Below, in pieces: positions 48,273 through 59,642 of a DNA stretch of 64,000 nucleotides (within the stretch, counting starts at the first letter, position 1; each line of letters starts with the position of its first letter). A program made the translations under genes and the position numbers. This stretch comes from Antedon mediterranea (taxonomy: Eukaryota > Echinodermata > Crinoidea > Comatulida > Antedonidae). The stretch spans positions 22,818,432 to 22,882,431 of the forward strand of contig NC_092679.1 in assembly GCF_964355755.1 (NCBI RefSeq), in the 5' to 3' direction. Under the pieces are notes generated by a model that was given only the letters and a program-made list of their open reading frames with translations, made no database searches and was not told the origin of the DNA.

Positions 48273-51200
48273 TAGAGTTTGATACAAGTTTCATAAGCTG
48301 TATCACGGAATTTCCCTACGACACAACTACAAATTTAGATACAGTAAAAAAATACCTGTAGGTTAATTATGCTGTTTACCAAAAAAAATAGAAAATGCAA
48401 GATAATGTACATAGAGAAGCGGTAACGTTATCAATAAATACGTTGGCGCCCAATTCGGTAGTTCAAACGCGCGTTCAAATTACTTTAAGTTTTATAAGTA
48501 TACTTGATGTACAGATTACTACATAATAAGTGTACGTGCGAATGTACACAAACCGACTAGTACAAACTCTAATTTACCATTACTAATAAATCCCGCATTT
48601 ACTCGAGTGAGTAATATCATCATTTCAAATACTTGTTACTTAATTGATCATTGTAATTAGGATGTCGAATAATGTGACCTTAAAGATGGCTTAATTATAT
48701 CTTGTTTATCTGAATATTCTGGCATACGAGAAAACATTGACAGAAAGTAGTCAATTAATTCAACATTAATTTGTCAAAAATTACTTTCTTGGTGACGTCA
48801 CGGCAGACAGAATATTATTACTATGGGAACACTCTGGCAACGGTTTAGGACAGGTTTAGGACAGGTTTTTGATGGCGATAGACTCTCTGGAATCTAAAAG
48901 GCAATCCTACATATTATAAATGGGTGTACTTGACAATTAGTGTAGATTGTTAAGCACGTATACTTTTTTTCTTTCGGAGTTAAGTGCGCCTACATTCCTT
49001 AATGAGTTTATGATGTGCGTTCAGACGTGTGTGGTAACGTTCCATTGGATATACCTCTTTATATCGGAGTTGACGACACGGAGGTATAAGAGAGAGAACT
49101 GGTCACACAGGCGCTTAAGTCGGTTTTAAAACCTAGGATATGATTTCGATCAGCTTAAATCCGGTTTTTCTAAGTGTAATGTATTATTTCCCCAAAACAG
49201 TATAAATGTAGATTAATAAGATCAGACTTTCAAAAGGCAATTTTAATAAAGCAGCAAAATAAAACACAATAAAACCGATTATATGCACTTAAAAAGACAA
49301 AAAAATTTTTTTTTTTAAATCATGTCTTCTTCCGATAGACAATTTGAATATTTTTTGCCTTAAATTACAGTTTCTCAAGATTATAATGTTTTTTTTCGAT
49401 CCAATTTTTGGTCAAAGTGAATAACTATATGACATCAGAATGACATATTCAACAAAAGTCTTTTTTTTTTAGGGGAAATATAACTTTACAATGTTTAAAT
49501 ACAAGAACATTACAGTCAATATTGTTTTTGTGAAAGCCAGTTTAGTTTACAAAATAATTCTGACTTGGGTAATGATTTAGTATAGAGTAAAGTAAAAGCG
49601 ATTCATTTACATGTAGAGTTCGACAACTCCTATAATGCAGGGCTTCAGTTGACAATGGATGAATTATCTATTTGTCTGACAGGCAAGGAGCAAGTCTAAT
49701 TGCAAGGTTATCCATTGGTCAGTCTCCTGAATATAAGCTTATCGACTTCATAAAGAATAAAGCCAATTTTTACTAGCCGAGAGGCTTGTCGATGGACGGA
49801 ATTAGTAAGAATTTAACCACAGAAATCTAATAATTAGAATGAATTTTAAAAATATGCAAAAATATTCAAAATGTCAAACCGTCACCTGGATGGCTAAGTA
49901 TGTTATTTTTTTTAATGAAAAAAAGTGTTTACTGCACAAATTAGAACATTGCTGATGATCTAAGACAACAATTCAGACATGTGCATACCTACTTTTGATT
50001 TGGTTCTATCATAGAGAGATTTTTTCACAAGATTGACGGAGCCGAGTAGAATAAACATTCAACGAATGAAATTATTCTCACTTTCAACGAATAAAAAATT
50101 GTTTTATAAAACTCTTTTAAAGTAAACTTTATTTAGTTAATCCAATAATCTTAAGTAGTTTAAAAAGGAGGTCTTGAGATTGTTCTACATAGTATAGCAA
50201 AACTCACAATCCTTATTTTACGCAGTACAAAATTCTCAGCATTTGAACATAAAAATCTAGCAGTAATCACAGTAATTCATGAATAATTCAGTGCACGTGA
50301 TACAAAATCAACCAATCAAAAATACACTTAGGTGTGTGTGATAACATTTATCGGAAATACAGTTTTAGGAAGTATTGAAGATGATAATGTTGTGTAGAAT
50401 GTATAACGGTTTTCAGTTTGAATCTACTATTATAAAAATGTATACATCGTCAACATGTAAATTAAATGAGATCCGTATGCAATGTCTTGTTTTTAAAGTG
50501 AGAGCATGAATTTAAAATGAAATAAACGGCAAAAGGTCAAATTGCAATCTTTTATTCAACACAAGTATTATTTTGTGAAATTGAAATAAAAATTTGGAAA
50601 CGAAGGAAACTCAATCGTAACCAGTCCCCTCAGGAAATTGCTTTTCTTTTACAATGAAAAAAACGAGAACTGATAGCGATACAGATAAAATGAATAAAAT
50701 AAGTGATTCATAGATACGATATATCTTTCAGTATACCTAAACATAATAGATAGTGAATTGATAAAAAATCTCCGCGAGGGTGACACGAGAGTGGCATTGG
50801 GTAAATTAAACTATTAAGCTAAATAAATCTCTACGTGCGACCCTACTGAGAGATAACACAACTACTTTAAATACTACTCTGGGAGACTTTCAATAGTCGG
50901 TTAAGATCTACCTGGCAGCTGCAGAATCGAGTGTCTGTAGTACAGGTCATCTCTGAAAACGAGGGAGGATCAGAAATTGCTAAAACCAGATAGTCACGTC
51001 ATGGTTTTGATACACAAAATCCATGAGAGAGAGAGAGCATATAATAATCTTGCTCTAAAGCTCAGCTCAAAATTAATACGGTTTTCATCATAATTATACA
51101 AATTATAAATGACACAATAAACCAGTGAATTATATATAATGAACTCTGAATTGATTTTTAATATAAAATTCTAGAAAGTTCAACGAACCAAAAATCCCCA

Positions 51201-51630
51201 TGAGAATGGATGTACTAGAAGAGTTAATAAAGCAGAACATAGCGGATTTTTGTTTGATCAATAGAGCCTAACCACTTATTTAAGTTGCATCAACATTGTC
51301 ACACTGTACTGCACCAATAAGCTTCTGCTTATAAAACATCTCAAAAGGCACCTTGTCTAAAATATAAGCTATTTGCTTGACAAATATATTCATGTTAAAT
51401 TTATTGTGTAGACAAAGTAATAATGATTTCTTAAAACAAAAATAATTGCTGGTGCATGAAATTGTTATTGCATCTTCAGCGCATTTACTTACTTGGGTAA
51501 CAGTCCGTATCTTACAAAATCCAACTGGTAAAATCATATTGCATTTTTAAATGATTAAAATTGAACTTTCATCATTTTTTTTTTATTCCAAAAAAAATCA
51601 CAGATTGAGCACTTGATTTTTTGTTATCGT
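48273..51630. other. Non-coding sequence, ~3.4 kb
   Basis: AT-rich with homopolymer T and A tracts. There is a TGACGTCA site at 48795 and a doubled GGTTTAGGACA (about 48841-48863). Frames at 48947-49129 and 51280-51537 show no domain. No gene is supported. Confidence 0.4.
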
Positions 51631-51695
51631 GTCCATATTTTGGGCACATCACACATTTTTTTATAAACTAGTTTTATAGTGTAGGTCAGAGCTTT
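51631..51695. mobile_element. Right-half fragment of the TA-flanked miniature transposon
   Basis: GTCCATATTTTGGGCACATC, ACACATTTTTTTATAAACTA and GTGTAGGTCAGAGCTTTA are the right half of the family. The left half is absent. Confidence 0.75.
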
Positions 51696-52113
51696 AGTTT
51701 TTGTTGGCGCTGGCAGTATAAATAAACTAATTTAAGTCATACAAAAATACGTATTACGTCGTCGGTACAAGCAGCATCAGCATACAAATTACATTGAATA
51801 TTTCAGGGATTGCTTCTATTTTTCACGAAGATTTGTACAAATGCAAATGTTGTTTATACAAATCCTTAAAGCGAGCACGTGGTATATACTAGTTTTATAG
51901 TGTAGGTCAGAGCTTTAGTTTTGGTTTGCGCTGGCAGTATAAATAAACTAATTTAAGTCGTACAAAAATACGTATTACGTCGTCGGTACAAGCAGCATCA
52001 GTATAAAACTCGGATTACATTGAATATTTCAGGGATTGTTTCTATTTTTCACGAAGATTTGTACAAATGCAAATGTTGTTTATACAAATCCTTAAAGCGA
52101 GCACGTGGTATAT
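51671..52113 (+). repeat. 221-bp tandem duplication
   Basis: GTTTTATAGTGTAGGTCAGA begins at 51671 and again at 51892. The two copies run in step (GCTGGCAGTATAAATAAACT, TACGTATTACGTCGTCGGTA, AAAGCGAGCACGTGGTATAT) with few differences, so the duplication is fairly recent. Each copy carries the last ~25 bp of a miniature transposon at its start. Confidence 0.92.
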
Positions 52114-54003
52114 ACACGAGGGTAGACAAGATTTATAGTTTAGATTATATTAACGTTTGTAATGATAGTAGTTCGAAACGCTTACAATACGAGTAAGCGT
52201 TAATGTTATCTCAGCGATTAGGCACGTTAATGTAATGTATATATAACGTTGATAGCGAATAAATAATATTCTAATTCGTACAAACTATGCCTAATTAATA
52301 ACTAGGCAAAAATTATTGAAGGTTTTCCTCAAATTATTATTCAATTCACACCTAGGTGTATCCTTGGCATTTGGTTGGTTAATGTATCATGTGCCGATGG
52401 TTATTGTGGTCTATTCTATATTACAACTAACGTTCTGTGGTACAGTAAACGTTCTATTGCACGGCCAGTCATGTGCGACGCGGTATAGGCTTGGTGATGC
52501 ACGATTGCAAAACCAACCTAGTATCGCCGTCTGTAACCGCTCTAATTCGCAGCTAAAATCCGGTTACCAGCTTTTCAAATGGCCTAGCCTTCGACATTCG
52601 ATTCAAGATGGAAGCGGCCGGAGGATTAATTTAATAACAGTTTACTTTAAAACAGCAGATGTGTTATAAACACATGATGAATGTTTGTTTCTCGTTGAAA
52701 CTCTAATCTCAGTCCCGCCGCCTTAGTCATTGAATAGAACAGTGAAAATATTCTGTACCAATCAACCGATGTACATTTGTAGGTCTCATTGCCTCGGTCC
52801 ATTTGTTATAATAATAAACAAGTAAATAACATGCAGAAGGTCTCATTGTGGTGATGTCATAATTGCATTGAGCATAGCTGATTAGCTGAGCAATATCATT
52901 TGTATTTTGCTGTATTGTTTCTTTGCATAATATCATATACGGTACATTATACTCATTGACAATATTTTCTTTAGATATATTGTTGATTAGGCCTATAGTG
53001 TGTAATTCACATGTCTGTACCAACGCTTAGCACAACAAACTATATCAAGGCGAAGGCGAATTTATTCGCGCGAGATGGAAAATGGTTACGCATGTGCATA
53101 ACCGACGCTCTTAATTCGTGTGATTAAACTCGTCTAGTTGAAAACAGGTCCCTTTTTTTGTTATTTTATTTTTATGAGATGGTTATTGTATGACAAATAT
53201 TCCAGTACACCCCCTCACATCCGCCTCGATTCACAATAATTATAATAGTACAGTGTACGCTTTTAAATATTATGTAGGTTATATGCGTATAACTGCTACA
53301 ACAAACGAACAAGGATCAGTGTGGCTTTCTTCTTCATTATCACCACTACATTATACTCAAAATTAATCTTTAATTTTAATAAGTAGCCATGACCGATGGA
53401 TCTTGTATCGCATTCATCCATCTTCGCATTTATATCTACGATTTTGTATAATTCCCACCATTTGTCTATCTACAGGCGAGCCGTATCGACTTATGCAAAT
53501 GCCAAACATGATAACACAATAAAGTAAAATAAAAATATCATTATAAATTGTCATTATGAATTTATCATTACATCCATCAAACAATCAGTGTTTGGAGACA
53601 ATAAAAATGCATATTATGATGAAAATTAATATCTTGATGGCTTTCAAATATGATATATAAATTGATAGTAAATGTATATGAATAATAATAATAGAAAGGG
53701 AAAACATATACCGACTTTATTATGTTTTTATTCGCATGTCATGATTTATATTAATAAGAGATAAGAAGTGTATATATCCAAGGCTATTGAACAAATAGCA
53801 AATGTATTTCTTTTCAAAATATAATATTTACATTTTTAACATATTTAATTAATAATAATCTTAATATAAGATGTTAAGATTTTAATCTAAACTTCAAAAA
53901 TATGTCACAAAATGATAAGTTTATATTTATTATGGGTGCAAATGATCCCGATATCATCAAGCCAGTTATGAAGTATGTATGTTCGGCGTTTGACTATTCA
54001 AGC
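52114..54003. other. Non-coding sequence
   Basis: The longest frame, 52316-52669 (117 codons, no good ATG), has a hydrophobic start but no recognisable domain. CAAGATGGAAGCGGCCGG at 52604 resembles a YY1-type promoter motif, without other promoter signs. The minus frame 52727-53023 is also unsupported. Confidence 0.4.
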
Positions 54004-54160
54004 CCCCCACCTGATACTGAGCGACCTTTATGCAACATACATGCTCATTGAATGCTTTTATTATTGCTTTTTCTTTTATATCTTTGTTTATCTTGGTAAA
54101 TGTTGTTGTTAATCATACCTTGATGTTAAGGTGAATGTTAATAAATTTGAATTTATATAA
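54004..54160 (+). mobile_element. Possible LINE 3' tail
   Basis: GC-richer CCCCCCACCTGATACTGAGC is followed by a T-rich UTR-like stretch that ends AATAAATTTGAATTTATAT. This resembles the 3' ends of CR1-like LINEs. There is no coding remnant, so the call is weak. Confidence 0.35.
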
Positions 54161-54468
54161 CCATCTAAGATTTTACCTCAGTATATAATAATATACATCT
54201 TTATTTTGTCTTTTTAAGTGAAATCATTAGGCCTATATTTGTTTGCTGTATTAAAATGTCTATTCTCTATTCATCTTCGTTTTTCATATTTTTGGGTGAC
54301 AATAATCTTTAATTATGCCTAAATTTGAATTTTATTGTATTCACGATCCATAATTTAGGCTATTTTAAGTCAATTAAATAACACTATTATATTGAAAAAT
54401 TTTGAATATTCACTTTTCCAGTTAAATTACAAAATATCTAAACATTACATTGTCAGTATATTATATGC

Positions 54469-54490
54469 TATATATATATATATATATATA
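54469..54490. repeat. TA dinucleotide microsatellite
   Basis: Eleven uninterrupted TA units. Confidence 0.95.
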
Positions 54491-54949
54491 GGTATCGCCA
54501 TTATTGGAAGGAAGAGTAAAAAATGGTTGTTATTAGTCAATAATATACAAAATAATTAATTTTGATATTTTAGTATTTCACTATTGGAAACAACCTTATT
54601 ACATTCACTTACTGAAAATAATAAAGCAATTCATTTTGAACATTGATATTAAATACATTACATATGTTACGATTCATTTTATCTCCTTAATACAATTTAA
54701 TTGTATCATCCATTAAAGTCAATTTCTTGCAGACCACTAAATTATATCATAATCAATGTAGGCCTATTATTCAAATTCTTTATGGAATATGCTATGATTC
54801 AGTATTCTCTTTATGTTATATTTAGGTACAATCGATCTTTTACAGCAAACTAAATAATCTTACAATCAGCCTAAGTATAATCTTTCAAGTAACTGATATG
54901 ACTACTGTATATGATTGAAGGAAACAACACAAATAACAATGAAGAAAGA
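54491..54949. other. Non-coding sequence
   Basis: AT-rich. Nothing but one TAGGCCTA at 54761. Confidence 0.4.
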
Positions 54950-55215
54950 CGCGCGCGTTTAAACGTTGACAAATGCAAACGCGTTTTAACGTTGATTGAT
55001 ACGCGCATTTTCAAACGTTGATTGATACGCGCGTGTTTATTGATAGTTTGATACGCGCATGTTTAAACATTAATAATTTGGTGATACGCGCGCGTAAACA
55101 TTGATAGTTTGGTGATACGCGCGTGTTTAAACATTGATAGTTTGATACCCGCGTTTAAACGTTGATAGTCTTGATACGCGCGCGTTTAAATGTTGATAAT
55201 TATGGTACGCACGCG
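54950..55215 (+). repeat. CG-alternating tandem repeat island (~30-36-bp units)
   Basis: GATACGCGCGTGTTTAAACA followed by TTGATAGTTTG recurs about eight times with variable spacing. CGCGCG and GTTTAAAC palindromes occur in most units. It resembles, but does not simply match, the island at 33.6-33.9 kb. Confidence 0.85.
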
Positions 55216-57070
55216 TCAACTTGACTAACATATTGATAATTATTTGCTATATTATACAATGAATATCTGATTTTATTTATTGAGTATTCACTAAAGATGT
55301 TGTTTGTATTACGCATACAAAATATTATTCTCTAATATAATACAATACTACAATACATTCATATAATATATTGGTAAATTATGATCACGTAAAAGGTACA
55401 ATATTCCACGCCTTGGAGTACAGTATATACACATAGCGGTACTTAATAGTAACCGCTGTAACTCGTATATTTCAAATCATGTAAAACAACTGCTGTAATT
55501 ATATATGTTTTGGATTAATGTAGGCCTACACTAGACAAGCTTAAAAATGCGCTTACGCCAAATTCAGCGAACACCATGTAAACAATAGGCCTATAATATA
55601 GAAACTATGTATCACTATATCTGTAAAACTTTATCGTTTCTCTTGAAATGAAAAGGACCGAATCCTGACAAATAATTTGTAATCACCATGTACATCCATA
55701 ACCTCGTTAGCCAAGTATGGAATTCACAAATTAGGCAACGGGCGATTCAACTATATTAAATCAACTATTCATCACTATCAATTCCTAGATATGTACAGTT
55801 AGGATACGAGGCAGGCTACATAAACTCAATACACTAAGAAATCAATGAACCCAATTAGTGATGCCGTTAAAACTCCAGCCGACTGAAAAACCCAGGAGAG
55901 TTAAAATGGTACACTTAATTAAACAGTTTGCCTAGCTGGGATACGACGTATATCCACGCTTTCTGATTCATTATTCTAGCATTAAAAACTCTCAAATGTA
56001 GATAATGTCGTTACGCCTAATACTATTACAGGCTTCTCAGATACATAGAATGACATGGTGCGTCCATAGGCTTTATTACGCGCGCGTTTGATGTTACCCA
56101 ATGGAAGAGTGAAATTCACTCTTTCTTAGCCTAATCTAAATTACCGTAATATCACTCTTCTCTGATAATAATATGTAATTCATGTAGTACTATGGTTACA
56201 GTGTCTAGGCCTATATTGTATCCAGTATCAAATTCTTAATACAATGTATCCTATGTGACGCCTGTATCATAGACCATAAGTCCCCAACCTCAACATGGTT
56301 CAAACATATCATTGTAGGCCTATATAATGTTGATATAATATTAAAGTACAGAGAATCGGCTTCCAAATCCATATTAAATCAGGGTTGTTCACACGTAGTA
56401 TCCAGACCTACACAACATAGTAAGACCCTATTGACGTCAATTGTAAGAAGGAATCACATGAAAATTATATGTATAGGCCTAGGCCTATAACCGTTAAAAA
56501 CCTTAGAAATAGAACAGGTGGGTTCACACGATGCAATTCAGAACACATAAGACATATTTACACGATTATTAATGTCAAACATGCAATGTAATATCTGACG
56601 AAAATCAGAAATACGTATTAAATAGAAAGGCGTGTTCAGAAAAACAGAAAAAGACCTCCGTTTACACATATGACAATCGTAACATATAATCCTACCAACA
56701 CGTGGTAGTTTACCACCAAACTTCAATTCATCATAGGCCTAATACTATTATGTAGAAAGGTTCACACGCTTACTACCGAAGCGCTGTCCGTCTGAATTAG
56801 GCCTACACTGGCAATTCAAACCGGCAGGAATATTTTAACGTATCAAAATGCTAAATTCTGCTGCACATTTATAAATAGCAAAAATACAGCACACAAACCA
56901 TGTTTCCCACTCAGAAGATCGATTATTACTTTCAAATGTAAATCTTCACTGTCCACCGTTTATTTTCAGACAAAACGCATAGCAACGGTTGACGCAAACG
57001 CATGGAAAATGATACAGTGTGAAAACGTGCTTCTAAAAGATATTAGAGATAAAATATATAAAATACTCAC
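55216..57070. other. Non-coding sequence rich in TAGGCCTA
   Basis: At least seven perfect TAGGCCTA sites lie between 55521 and 56805, including a doubled ATAGGCCTAGGCCTATA at 56472. The minus frame at 56538-56726 has no domain. If the exon candidate at 57.1 kb is real, this stretch would be its first intron. Confidence 0.4.
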
Positions 57071-57097
57071 TGTCTCCTCGTCATCTTGCACCACCAT
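57071..57097 (-). CDS. Candidate first coding exon of a minus-strand host gene (weak)
   Basis: On the minus strand, ATG at 57097 sits in a good initiation context (AACAATGG). It reads nine codons, MVVQDDEET, and then meets a strong splice-donor sequence, ACA/GTGAGT, exactly in phase 0 at 57071/57070. The bases on the minus strand upstream have no conflicting in-frame evidence, and a TATATAAA box lies at 57490-57483. I do not recognise the protein, and no second exon could be found leftwards. Nine codons can arise by chance, so this is only a lead. Confidence 0.22.
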
Positions 57098-57482
57098 TGT
57101 TCATCTCGAGTAGTACCATGAATTTTACTTTACCCTGGTTCCCTGGATTGATTTGTTTTTTCTAATATGTTAATATCTGTGACTGTTATAAGTATACCCG
57201 CCGTAAGTGTTGGTGGAATATTGATTCTCCAAAGCGCTCAATAACACCAGTCAAGAAGAAAATATTTCTATTGAATTTAACTTAAAATAATAAATTCTCT
57301 TTAGTAATCAGAATACTCGCTGCTTACACACTTGCTTTCTAACGTGTTCTATTCTGTAGGCCGCGGCTCATCCATTAGCAAAATATCTCCAAAGCATGCG
57401 TGAGCTAATGAAAACGATTCCTGTCTGCTTTGTGCATTTTAAAAGTACTACTCGTAGCTGGGATTTAATCGTATGTGAATGA

Positions 57483-57490
57483 TTTATATA
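57483..57490 (-). promoter_or_regulatory. Possible TATA box for the candidate minus-strand gene
   Basis: TATATAAA on the minus strand, about 390 bp upstream of the candidate ATG, in a locally GC-richer stretch. In AT-rich DNA such boxes occur by chance, so the link is inferred only from position. Confidence 0.15.
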
Positions 57491-59535
57491 GACGAGTATT
57501 AAGTCGTGGCGTTCAAGCCTGCTTCAACATCGGAGCGCGAATGACCCTTTGGAGATCTATCTCATCTACAACCGTGATTGTACATTGTCTGCTCGTAGCG
57601 ATATAAGGCGGCAGTATTCAAGAGGCGTAGTTACTAATATACAAAGTCATTTGTCGTTGAAATCACAAAAGTCAGGCTTGGAAATAACCAGAGGGTACTT
57701 TGGCGCTCTCGTCAAAAGCTGCTTAACTCTTAGTGTTCCCACTCCAAAATATCGTCTGCTATTAGCGCGCGCGTAAACCGTCGGCTAAGTATCGATCCAA
57801 CTTAAGCACACATCAAGTAACGTAAAACAAACCAGGTTCCTTGTAAACACAATTTTAGATAAATTGATCGGTCATTGGGTGACCGCCTCTGGTTTTCTCG
57901 CACCCTAATTGGCGTGCGTGAAGGAAACACAGCGACGATACATTAGATTCCGGCCGCTCAAGTGGAATTTTCTCCACCAATTCAAATCACGAAACTCAGA
58001 TGCATAATCATTGAAATGCAGTTTAAATTATTCCTTTAACGTGTTGGCAAATATTTGATATGTAAATGTTCAACACACAGGTAACATTTAACAAGTGATG
58101 AACATTTAAATTTACCCCTTTAAAATACCACAGAGACTCATAAATATTAATGAGAACTTTACGCTAAGCCGTGTTTCTGCAGCAAAATGATGAGAGGAAC
58201 GCTACATCGAAACCTAAGAGAATTTGAACGAATTGCAAGCATTAGTAGCTACGGTATACACTAAGTCTCCGCGCAGGCAATAAAAATCCGTTTACTAGTT
58301 ATTTCGCTTAATGTTTAAACATTCCAAATGCATAGACAATTCTACATAAACGGCTGCTGACATATCGCAAAACGTGGCCTCAAGCATTTTCTCTCATAGC
58401 AGACTTTTCCACGTCAGTTTCTCATGTTTAAACTGCTAATCCTTGGCTACAGTCTTTCCCGAGATAGCGAATATATTTAATATGTCGCGAATCTTGAGTA
58501 ATTATGTCTTTATACAGTGATATACCATTACAAAAGGTCATACAGCAGCGACTATGTCAAAACATATTCGTTGCTTTTGACTTAATATTTATTACAATAT
58601 TTCATAATATAAATCAATTAATACGCCACTCTTTATACATTTCAGTTGGTATTATATATAAATCAATATCCAAAATCTATGTGCTTACGGATTGCTCATT
58701 GATGACTTTATATTACAAAAAAACTCATTTAATTACATAGGCTTAATTACTGTACATGCAGCATTTTAGATTATGTATATATTATATGATAAACGTCTTC
58801 ATTATAGAGTTGACCTATTGTTGCATAAGTCATAGTATTTAGATGTGTATTATGAATTTTAATACAAGCGTCGATTCTGAATGAAGGACAAATTAATCAT
58901 ACAATATTATATTTCCAATATTTTTTATAACTTTAAAATAAACATAATATAGTCAATGTTGACGTCATTCTTCTTTACACGGATAAAACGAAAATAGCCG
59001 TTGCTCTTCCGAGGGAGAGATACGATAATATTCATTGAGCACCCCTAATATAATAATGGACTAATCCGGAAAGATCTGCGTTTCTTCGTACGTATACTGT
59101 AATATTACTGTAATAACTTGTATGTGTCGTATATTGGACATTACGTTTTAGATCAGTATTTTGATATACTTTGAATAATTATATCGTTCAGAAAAACCTA
59201 ATTAATATTATGCAATTAACTTACTATTATTCAGCAGAATGCCGACCTTAATATTGTCATTATGTGACTTAATCACGTCAAATAAGCACGATAATAAATT
59301 GATTGATTGTGATACGATTACGTTAATTAAAGTCAATTGTATCGTTGTGTACAATCAATTATGGCATCATTACTCCAGATAATAATTTATAACAGAGACG
59401 TGCATGGTATCTGTTTTGGAGGAGGCGGTGGTGAAAACTGCATCTACAGTTCATTCAAATAGCATTTCTAATTCTCATTTTCAATATCTCCAAAATTGAA
59501 GCATATTAATATGAAATATGAATTAATTTTAACAT
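57491..59535. other. Non-coding sequence
   Basis: The block 57500-58000 is GC-richer than average with several CGCGCG sites. The frame 57549-57776 has no recognisable domain. No repeats could be paired. Confidence 0.4.
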
Positions 59536-59642
59536 GTGAGGCACATTGGACGCAGTATCAAGAAAATTGCCTAGATACAGATTTAAAAAACAATTGAAGG
59601 AAGGGTACAGGGCCACACGTGAGGCACATTGGACGCAGTATC
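59536..59642 (+). repeat. 24-bp direct repeat pair 83 bp apart
   Basis: The 24-base phrase at 59536-59559 (key part GAGGCACATTGGACGCAG) is repeated exactly at 59619-59642. The 60-codon frame across it is not credible as a gene. Confidence 0.8.

Noticed and set aside
52316-52669. 117-codon frame with a hydrophobic N-terminus
   Set aside because: No proper ATG at its start, no recognisable domain, and no splice or promoter support.
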